This document shows, one piece after another, positions 1-4,566 of a stretch of 5,394 bases of DNA. This stretch comes from Lachnospiraceae bacterium (GTDB lineage: Bacteria; Bacillota; Clostridia; Lachnospirales; Lachnospiraceae): positions 1 through 5,394 of the forward strand of contig JAGDCK010000026.1 in NCBI GenBank assembly GCA_017958585.1, given 5' to 3'. Made by a program: the position numbers and the translations under genes. Numbering within the stretch: the stretch's first letter is position 1; every line of letters begins with the position of its first letter. Below the pieces are notes generated by a model. That model was not told the DNA's origin, ran no database searches, and saw nothing but the letters and a program-made list of their open reading frames with translations.

Positions 1-906
1 GCAGATTCAATCTGTATCAAGGATATGGCAGGTCTTCTCGTTCCTTACAAGGCAGCTGAGCTTGTAAAGACTCTTAAAGAGAATACAAAGCTTCCTATCC
101 AGCTTCATACTCACTATACTTCAGGTGTGGCTTCAATGACTTACCTTAAGGCAGTTGAGGCAGGTGTTGATATCATCGACACAGCAATTTCACCTTTTGC
201 TCTCGGTACTTCACAGCCTGCAACAGAGGTTATGGTTGAGACCTTCAAGGGCACAGAGTTCGATACAGGATTTGATCAGAATCTCCTTGCTGAGATCGCT
301 GATTACTTCACACCTTACAGAGAAGAGTGCTTAAAGAGCGGTCTTATGTCTACAAAGGTTCTCGGCGTAAACATCAAGACACTTCTTTATCAGGTACCCG
401 GCGGTATGCTTTCAAACATGGTTTCACAGCTCAAAGAGCAGCATGCTGAAGACAAATACCGTGATGTTCTCGAGGAGATCCCCAGAGTTCGTAAGGACTG
501 CGGTGAGCCCCCTCTTGTTACACCTTCTTCACAGATCGTTGGTACACAGGCTATCTTCAACGTTCTCATGGGTGAGAGATACAAGATGGCTACAGGAGAG
601 TTCAAGGATCTGCTCCGCGGTAACTATGGTCAGACAGTTAAGCCTATGAACCAGGAAGTAATCGACAAGGTTATTCCCGGCGAGCCTCGTTCAACAGCTC
701 GTTCCGCTGAAGCTACAGGCCATGATAAGCCTGAACTTGAGACAATCGAAGCAGAAATGAAGCAGTACAAACAGCAGGAGGAGGATGTGCTTTCATACGC
801 ATTGTTCCCTCAGGTTGCTACAGACTACTTCAAATATCGTCAGGCTCAGCAGGAAAAGGTTGATGTCAGCGCAGCTGATACAAAGAACGGTGCATACCCT
901 GTTTAA
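1..906 (+). CDS. oadA: Oxaloacetate decarboxylase alpha subunit / PycB-like carboxyltransferase, 5'-truncated
   Basis: The reading frame is open from base 1, so the gene starts upstream; 301 residues are visible. The family moves a carboxyl group between carboxybiotin and pyruvate/oxaloacetate, either as part of a Na+-pumping decarboxylase or as pyruvate carboxylase subunit B. The metal-site motifs of the TIM-barrel carboxyltransferase domain are visible: CIKDMAG with Lys7 (the lysine that is carbamylated in this family), and LHTHYTSG with His36 and His38. The 29-residue spacing matches Lys178 to His207 of OadA, so about 170 residues are missing. The conserved PYC/OADA domain follows, with VTPSSQIVGTQA around Thr174 and a GNYGQTVKP segment. 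The protein ends at AYPV after a Lys/Gln/Glu-rich tail, with no biotinyl domain (no AMKM motif), so the biotin carrier must be a separate protein. Total length would be about 470 residues. Codons are biased to GCT, CTT, AAG and ACA, unlike the downstream genes, which suggests high expression. The family is certain; decarboxylase versus carboxylase is not resolved here. Confidence 0.9.
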   Translation, partial: ADSICIKDMAGLLVPYKAAELVKTLKENTKLPIQLHTHYTSGVASMTYLKAVEAGVDIIDTAISPFALGTSQPATEVMVETFKGTEFDTGFDQNLLAEIADYFTPYREECLKSGLMSTKVLGVNIKTLLYQVPGGMLSNMVSQLKEQHAEDKYRDVLEEIPRVRKDCGEPPLVTPSSQIVGTQAIFNVLMGERYKMATGEFKDLLRGNYGQTVKPMNQEVIDKVIPGEPRSTARSAEATGHDKPELETIEAEMKQYKQQEEDVLSYALFPQVATDYFKYRQAQQEKVDVSAADTKNGAYPV

Positions 907-919
907 TATTTGAATTTTC

Positions 920-952
920 AGAGTCCCTTGCTTTTGGCAGGGGACTCTTTTT
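920..952 (+). terminator. Rho-independent terminator after the carboxyltransferase gene
   Basis: AGAGTCCC (920-927) pairs perfectly with GGGACTCT (941-948). The stem continues inward through T928-G940 (wobble), T929-A939, G930-C938 and C931-G937, giving about 12 base pairs around a small T-rich loop. A run of five T residues (948-952) follows directly. The hairpin begins 13 nt after the TAA stop at 904-906. On the other strand no T-run follows the stem, so it should act only on rightward transcription. It separates the carboxyltransferase transcript from the regulator-headed operon. Confidence 0.9.
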
Positions 953-993
953 ACTTTATAGGAAATTGCTTCGCATTCCTATAAAGTAAAAAG
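947..993. repeat. Long perfect inverted repeat with nested apical hairpin (REP/MITE-like palindrome)
   Basis: CTTTTTACTTTATAGGAA (947-964) is the exact reverse complement of TTCCTATAAAGTAAAAAG (976-993), an 18-bp arm. Inside, after a two-base bulge (965-966), TGC (967-969) pairs with GCA (973-975) around a TTC loop, so almost the whole 47 nt folds into one stem. A second small palindrome, AGCG-CTC-CGCT (992-1002), follows directly. The left arm uses the T-tract of the preceding terminator, so the two hairpins overlap at 947-948. It is not followed by a T-run on either strand, so it does not look like a second intrinsic terminator. Whether it is dispersed in the genome cannot be told from this window. 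Confidence 0.75.
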
Positions 994-1085
994 CGCTCCG
1001 CTATGGATACCTTCCCCGCGACTGCTGATTGCAGATAGACCCGAATTTCAAGTATTGATCATTCACCGGGATGTGTACTTATTTC
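994..1085. other. Non-coding stretch between palindrome and promoter
   Basis: No plausible reading frame with a ribosome binding site is visible here. Apart from the AGCG-CTC-CGCT mini-palindrome at its left edge (992-1002), the only structure seen is a small CTGC-TGATT-GCAG hairpin (1022-1034). The stretch is less AT-rich (CTTCCCCGCG near 1011-1020) than the promoter region after it. It may be the remainder of an element that begins with the 947-993 palindrome, but no matching right end is visible. Confidence 0.4.
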
Positions 1086-1115
1086 TTGACATTTAGTATG
1101 ATCAGATATTAAAAT
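1086..1115 (+). promoter_or_regulatory. Sigma-A-type promoter for the regulator-headed operon
   Basis: A perfect -35 hexamer TTGACA (1086-1091) is followed, after an 18-nt AT-rich spacer, by TAAAAT (1110-1115), a 5/6 match to the -10 consensus. TTAAAA at 1109-1114 with a 17-nt spacer is an alternative register. Transcription would begin near 1121-1123, giving a leader of about 35 nt before the ATG at 1158. The site lies in the only gap upstream of the five-gene array that is large enough for a promoter. Confidence 0.7.
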
Positions 1116-1129
1116 AACAAGTGTTGTTA
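1115..1129. promoter_or_regulatory. Candidate operator palindrome for the TetR-family regulator
   Basis: TAACAA (1115-1120), GTG, TTGTTA (1124-1129) is a perfect 6-3-6 inverted repeat. It overlaps the last base of the -10 hexamer and covers the predicted start of transcription. It lies 28 bp upstream of a TetR-family gene. TetR-family repressors commonly bind palindromes of about this size across their own promoter, so autorepression is a reasonable inference. Binding itself is not shown by the sequence. Confidence 0.5.
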
Positions 1130-1157
1130 AAAAGTTTTACAAGAAGTGGGGTTATTT

Positions 1158-1706
1158 ATGCCAAGAAAAGAATCGGTCACCGAAGAAATGATTTTGAACA
1201 CCGCCTTCGAGATGGCCAAAAATGAAGGGTTTGAAAACGTTACCGCCAGAAAAGTATCGGCGGCAGTGGGGTGTTCCACACAGCCCATATTCAGGGTTTA
1301 CGAAAACATGGAGGGACTGCTGGTTGCGGTTTATGAGAAGGCTTCACAGTATTTCCTCGACTATTTCAAAGAGTATGACAAGTCTTCTCTGATCCCGTTC
1401 GGAGATCTGGGGCTTGCATATATTTCTTTTGCAAAAGAAGAAAAGAATCTGTTTAAATTGTTGTTTGTCTCTGATTTTCAAAAGAAAAAATCCATGTATG
1501 AACTTTTAAACGGAAATGACGGGAATGTGGTAAGGGAGATCAATCTCGCCAGACAGCGTAATTGCAAGGACCCCGAAGGATTGTTTATGAAGATGTGGAT
1601 CTTTATTCACGGTGCGGCCTGCATGTCTCTCACGGGAGATTACGACCTGGACAACGCACAGACTTCGGAACTTTTGGTTGCTTCATATGCGGCATTTTCC
1701 AGATAA
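1158..1706 (+). CDS. TetR/AcrR-family transcriptional regulator
   Basis: This 182-residue protein has the TetR two-part layout. The N-terminal DNA-binding domain covers roughly residues 8-55, with the helix-turn-helix at 29-48 (TARKVSAAVGCSTQPIFRVY). The C-terminal half is a helical ligand/dimer domain containing WIFIHGAACM, which resembles the WHG-type TetR C-terminal domain. I chose ATG 1158 because GTGGGG (1146-1151) ends 6 nt upstream as a weak Shine-Dalgarno, and MPRKESVTEE is a typical family start. A GTG at 1146 would add four residues but has no good binding site. It is the first gene of the array, with a promoter and palindrome just upstream, and 11 nt separate its stop from the next start. 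The ligand cannot be predicted. Self-repression and control of the co-transcribed genes are inferred from position only. Confidence 0.9.
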   Translation: MPRKESVTEEMILNTAFEMAKNEGFENVTARKVSAAVGCSTQPIFRVYENMEGLLVAVYEKASQYFLDYFKEYDKSSLIPFGDLGLAYISFAKEEKNLFKLLFVSDFQKKKSMYELLNGNDGNVVREINLARQRNCKDPEGLFMKMWIFIHGAACMSLTGDYDLDNAQTSELLVASYAAFSR

Positions 1707-1707
1707 G

Positions 1708-1712
1708 GGAGG
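1708..1712 (+). promoter_or_regulatory. Ribosome binding site that fixes the MurR/RpiR start at 1718
   Basis: GGAGG, within AAGGGAGGA directly after the TetR-gene stop, lies 5 nt before ATG 1718. It supports that start over an upstream in-frame ATG at 1562, which lies inside the TetR gene. Confidence 0.85.
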
Positions 1713-1717
1713 ACATT

Positions 1718-2650
1718 ATGGCACAGGATTTTGATTTGATCGAGAGAATTAAAGAGCGCTTCCCAAAGATGAGTAAGAGCCACAAGATCATAGCGGATTA
1801 TGTTCTTCAAAATTATGAAAAGACAGCTTTCATGACTGCCGCAAAGCTTGGCGAGACTTTAAATATCAGTGAGTCCACCGTGGTAAGGTTTGCCACAACC
1901 CTCGGATACGACGGTTATCCCGAGCTTTTAAAGGCAATGGAAGAGTGCGTCAAGGGAAAGCTTAACAGCATGCAGAGGATCGAGTCCAAGTACGGCAGGA
2001 GCTCCCAGTCGGAGATCATCACTTCCGTATTGTCTGCAGATATCGAAAAGATTCAGGATACCATCACAAATCTGGATATCCCGGCTTTCGAGCAGGCGCT
2101 TGATACCATCTTAAACGCAGAAAATGTTTATATAATGGGACTTAGAAGTAATGAGCCCCTGGCGGTATTTTTACATTTCTACCTGAACATGATAAGGGGA
2201 AATGTGACACTTTTAAATACCACCAGCGTCTCTGAAACCTTTGAGCAGATGATAAGGATCAGTGAGAAGGACTGCTTTATCGGTATTTCCTTCCCCAGAT
2301 ATTCCATGAGAACTTTAAAGGCCATGGAGTTTGCAAGGGACAGAAATGCAAAACTTATAGCTATTACAGATTCCATCCATTCACCCATGAATCTGTATTC
2401 ATCCTGTAATCTTTTAGCCAGAAGCGACATGGTGTCAATCGTGGATTCGCTGGTTGCACCTTTAAGCCTTATAAATGCTCTGGTTGTGGCACTTTGCTTA
2501 AAGCGCCCCGAGGCGGTAAGAGATAATTTAAAGATGCTTGAGGAAACCTGGAACAATTATCAGGTTTACTTAAATGACGAGATCAATTTCATCAACGACG
2601 AACCCATATTAAACAACCCCCTCAGAAAACAGGAGGATAAAAATGAGTAA
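1718..2650 (+). CDS. MurR/RpiR-family transcriptional regulator (HTH + SIS domain)
   Basis: This 310-residue protein matches the family in length and architecture. The N-terminal HTH_6 domain spans about residues 5-80, with the recognition region TAAKLGETLNISESTVVRFATTLGY in residues 40-64. A linker leads to a SIS sugar-phosphate isomerase fold at about 128-255, with the strand/loop VYIMGLRSNEP (137-147) and CFIGISFPRYSMRT (186-199), where phosphosugar ligands bind in related proteins. Characterised members sense sugar phosphates or MurNAc-6-phosphate. Here no sugar-catabolism gene is adjacent, so the ligand is unknown. The ATG at 1718 is set by the GGAGG site 5 nt upstream. The 3' end overlaps the next gene by 8 nt in another frame (ATGAGTAA), which suggests translational coupling. 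The protein may control its own operon or distant cell-wall or sugar genes. Confidence 0.92.
   Translation: MAQDFDLIERIKERFPKMSKSHKIIADYVLQNYEKTAFMTAAKLGETLNISESTVVRFATTLGYDGYPELLKAMEECVKGKLNSMQRIESKYGRSSQSEIITSVLSADIEKIQDTITNLDIPAFEQALDTILNAENVYIMGLRSNEPLAVFLHFYLNMIRGNVTLLNTTSVSETFEQMIRISEKDCFIGISFPRYSMRTLKAMEFARDRNAKLIAITDSIHSPMNLYSSCNLLARSDMVSIVDSLVAPLSLINALVVALCLKRPEAVRDNLKMLEETWNNYQVYLNDEINFINDEPILNNPLRKQEDKNE
2631..2636 (+). promoter_or_regulatory. Ribosome binding site for the flavoprotein gene, inside the MurR/RpiR gene
   Basis: AGGAGG is a perfect Shine-Dalgarno core, 6 nt before ATG 2643. It lies within the last codons of the upstream gene, so translation of the two genes is physically linked at the 8-nt overlap. 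Confidence 0.85.
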
Positions 2651-3890
2651 AGTCCTGGTTGTAGGTGGCGGAGCCGCCGGCATGATGGCAGCATATAAAA
2701 GCGCATCATGCGGAGATGATGTCATCCTATTTGAAAAAAATGAAAAACTGGGAAAAAAGGTTTATATAACAGGAAAGGGCAGATGCAATGTCACAAATGC
2801 CGCCGACATGGAGGAAGTGTTTGCGAGCATCATCACAAATGCCAAATTCATGTACAGTTCTTTTGCGGGGTTTGACAACAGATCCGTCATGGAACTGATA
2901 GAAGGCGCGGGATGCCCATTAAAGATCGAGCGCGGTAACAGGGTCTTTCCCGTATCCGACCATTCGTCGGATGTGCTTAAGGCACTTTTAAATCTCCTTA
3001 ACAAAAACCATGTGGACATCAGATACGAGCACACAGTCACTGATATAATCGTTGAAAACGACGAATTTAAAGCCATAAAGGTTAAGGACAGATCGGGAAA
3101 AGAGTCAGCAGTTGAAGGTGATAAATGTATTATCTGTACCGGAGGACTCTCATATCCGTTAACAGGTAGCAGCGGCGACGGACATGAGTTTGCAAAAAAG
3201 CTTGGACTAAAGGTTACGGATTGTAATCCATCCCTTGTGCCCTTTAACACGGTGGAGACCTGGCCAAAATCCGTTATGGGTCTTGCACTTAAAAATGTGG
3301 AGCTAACCATGGCGGATGAAAAAAAGGTGCTCTACAAGGGATTTGGTGAAATGCTCTTTACCCATTTTGGCGTGAGCGGACCGCTGGTCCTCACCGCAAG
3401 CTGTTATTACAAAAAGAGAAAGAGTGACAATGTATCGCTTTTTATAGACTTAAAGCCTGCTCTTGATATAGAGACTTTGGATAAGAGGATCATCAAGGAA
3501 TTTGATGAAAACAGAAACAGAAATTTTAAAAATGCCATTGCCTCTCTTTTTCCGTCGGGGCTTATACCTGTGATGGTGGAATTATCCGGGATCGATCCTG
3601 ACAAAAAGGTAAATGAGATATCAAAGGCAGAGAGAAGAAGTTTTTCGGAACTTATAAAAAAAGTTCCGCTTCACGTTTCGGGTGTGAGAAGTTATGCGGA
3701 AGCCATAATCACCCAGGGTGGTGTGTCCGTAAAGGAGATAAATCCCACCACTATGGAGAGTAAGAAGGTCAAGGGACTTTTCTTTGCGGGGGAAGTCCTG
3801 GACGTGGATGCAGTGACGGGAGGTTTTAACCTCCAGATAGCATGGTCCACGGGATATGCCGCCGGAAAAAATGCACTTAAGGAGGAGTAA
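2643..3890 (+). CDS. HI0933/YhiN-family FAD-dependent (NAD(P)-type) oxidoreductase
   Basis: This 415-residue flavoprotein is a full-length member of the HI0933 family. The N-terminal Rossmann dinucleotide site is VLVVGGGAAGM (Gly8, Gly10, Gly13), with the acidic residue Glu31 ending the second strand (ILFEK). The family signature GKGRCNVTN is at residues 44-52. A middle segment has CTGGLSYPLTGSSGDGHEFAKKLG, and the C-terminal FAD motif GLFFAGEVLDVDAVTGGFNLQIAWSTGYAAG is at 378-408. It is predicted to be cytosolic; no signal peptide or membrane helix is visible. The substrate of most members is unknown. Bile-acid protein BaiN of Clostridium scindens belongs to this family, but nothing here supports a bile-acid role. 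It sits in the HI0933-cmk-ispH run, overlaps the preceding regulator by 8 nt and ends 1 nt before cmk. The family call is secure; the function is not known. Confidence 0.93.
   Translation: MSKVLVVGGGAAGMMAAYKSASCGDDVILFEKNEKLGKKVYITGKGRCNVTNAADMEEVFASIITNAKFMYSSFAGFDNRSVMELIEGAGCPLKIERGNRVFPVSDHSSDVLKALLNLLNKNHVDIRYEHTVTDIIVENDEFKAIKVKDRSGKESAVEGDKCIICTGGLSYPLTGSSGDGHEFAKKLGLKVTDCNPSLVPFNTVETWPKSVMGLALKNVELTMADEKKVLYKGFGEMLFTHFGVSGPLVLTASCYYKKRKSDNVSLFIDLKPALDIETLDKRIIKEFDENRNRNFKNAIASLFPSGLIPVMVELSGIDPDKKVNEISKAERRSFSELIKKVPLHVSGVRSYAEAIITQGGVSVKEINPTTMESKKVKGLFFAGEVLDVDAVTGGFNLQIAWSTGYAAGKNALKEE
3879..3885 (+). promoter_or_regulatory. Ribosome binding site that fixes the cmk start at 3892
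   Basis: AAGGAGG lies 6 nt before ATG 3892, within the last codons of the flavoprotein gene. It argues against the in-frame ATG at 3856, which would add 12 residues not typical of cytidylate kinase and has no such site. Confidence 0.85.
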
Positions 3891-3891
3891 A

Positions 3892-4563
3892 ATGAGTTTT
3901 AATGTAGCAATAGACGGACCTGCAGGAGCGGGAAAGAGCACCATTGCAAAGGCTGTTGCCAAAAAGATGGGACTTATATACGTGGATACGGGGGCGATGT
4001 ATAGAGCAAATGCTTTATATATTCTCAGAAATAACGTGGGCAAAAATGACAGGGAAAAAATGATCGAGCTTTCAAGAGAGGCGGATGTGACCCTTAAATT
4101 TGACGGGGGAGAGCAGGCTGTATTTTTAAACGGCGAGAATGTTAACCCCTTTATAAGAGCTGAGGAAGTGGGAAATATGGCTTCGGTTTCATCAGCGATC
4201 CCGGAAGTGAGAAAGGCCATCGTTGATACCCAGAAGAGGATCGCCCTTGACAATGACGTTATCATGGACGGAAGAGATATAGGAACCGTGGTCCTTCCGC
4301 AGGCGGATTTAAAGATCTATCTCACCGCCAGCAGCTACGAGAGGGCAAAGAGAAGATATAAGGAGCTACAGGAGAAGGGCGAAGCCTGTGATCTTGAGAC
4401 CATTCAGAGGGAGATCGAGGAGAGAGACTACAGAGACATGCACAGAGAGACCGCTCCCTTAAAGCAGGCTTTCGATGCAGTCCTTGTGGACAGCTCCGAC
4501 ATGACCCTTGATGAAGTCATCGACCATATTTACAAATTATGTCTTGAGAAAAAAGGAAACTGA
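3892..4563 (+). CDS. cmk: Cytidylate kinase ((d)CMP kinase)
   Basis: The protein phosphorylates CMP and dCMP with ATP to give CDP and dCDP, recycling nucleotides for RNA, DNA and CDP-linked lipid precursors in the cytosol. At 223 residues it has the usual bacterial Cmk length. The Walker A loop is GPAGAGKST (residues 9-17) near the N-terminus. It is followed by the NMP-binding YVDTGAMYRA (30-39), the conserved central VIMDGRDIGTVV, and the lid-like region YERAKRRYKELQEKGE followed by ERDYRDMHRETAPL. These are hallmark Cmk segments. The start at 3892 gives MSFNVAIDGPAGAGKST, matching the family. The gene begins 1 nt after the flavoprotein stop. It ends with two in-frame stops (TGA then TAA, 4561-4566) directly before ispH. 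No sign of damage is seen. Confidence 0.97.
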   Translation: MSFNVAIDGPAGAGKSTIAKAVAKKMGLIYVDTGAMYRANALYILRNNVGKNDREKMIELSREADVTLKFDGGEQAVFLNGENVNPFIRAEEVGNMASVSSAIPEVRKAIVDTQKRIALDNDVIMDGRDIGTVVLPQADLKIYLTASSYERAKRRYKELQEKGEACDLETIQREIEERDYRDMHRETAPLKQAFDAVLVDSSDMTLDEVIDHIYKLCLEKKGN

Positions 4564-4566
4564 TAA

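Noticed and set aside
443..649. Plus-strand frames at 443-649 and 4791-5018
   Set aside because: They lie wholly inside the carboxyltransferase and ispH genes in another frame, with no supporting binding site or recognisable domain.
1056..1104. Two TGATCA palindromes (1056-1061 and 1099-1104) in similar AGTAT-rich context near the promoter
   Set aside because: Six-base matches in an AT-rich intergenic stretch are expected by chance, and there is no further extended symmetry.
1146..1157. GTG 1146 as start of the TetR-family gene
   Set aside because: No usable Shine-Dalgarno lies upstream of it. Its own GTGGGG bases fit better as the binding site for ATG 1158. It remains a minor alternative.
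1562..1717. N-terminal extension of the MurR/RpiR frame, starting inside the TetR gene
   Set aside because: It overlaps the TetR coding frame, has no ribosome binding site, and its translation does not resemble the family. ATG 1718 has GGAGG at 5 nt and gives the expected start and length.
2643..3890. Calling the flavoprotein BaiN, a bile-acid 7-dehydroxylation enzyme
   Set aside because: The family match is real, but no other bai genes are present and the neighbours are housekeeping genes, so the specific bile-acid role is unsupported.
3856..3891. Twelve-residue N-terminal extension of cytidylate kinase
   Set aside because: The added residues are the out-of-frame end of the flavoprotein gene, while AAGGAGG precedes ATG 3892, which gives the canonical Cmk N-terminus.
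3621..4265. Minus-strand open frame of 214 codons opposite the flavoprotein/cmk junction, and similar minus-strand frames at 390-605, 2179-2556, 2762-3310, 3407-3604, 4530-4775 and 4777-5334
   Set aside because: All lie opposite strongly recognised genes, show no family motifs and have low-complexity Ser/Phe/Leu-rich translations typical of antisense shadows.
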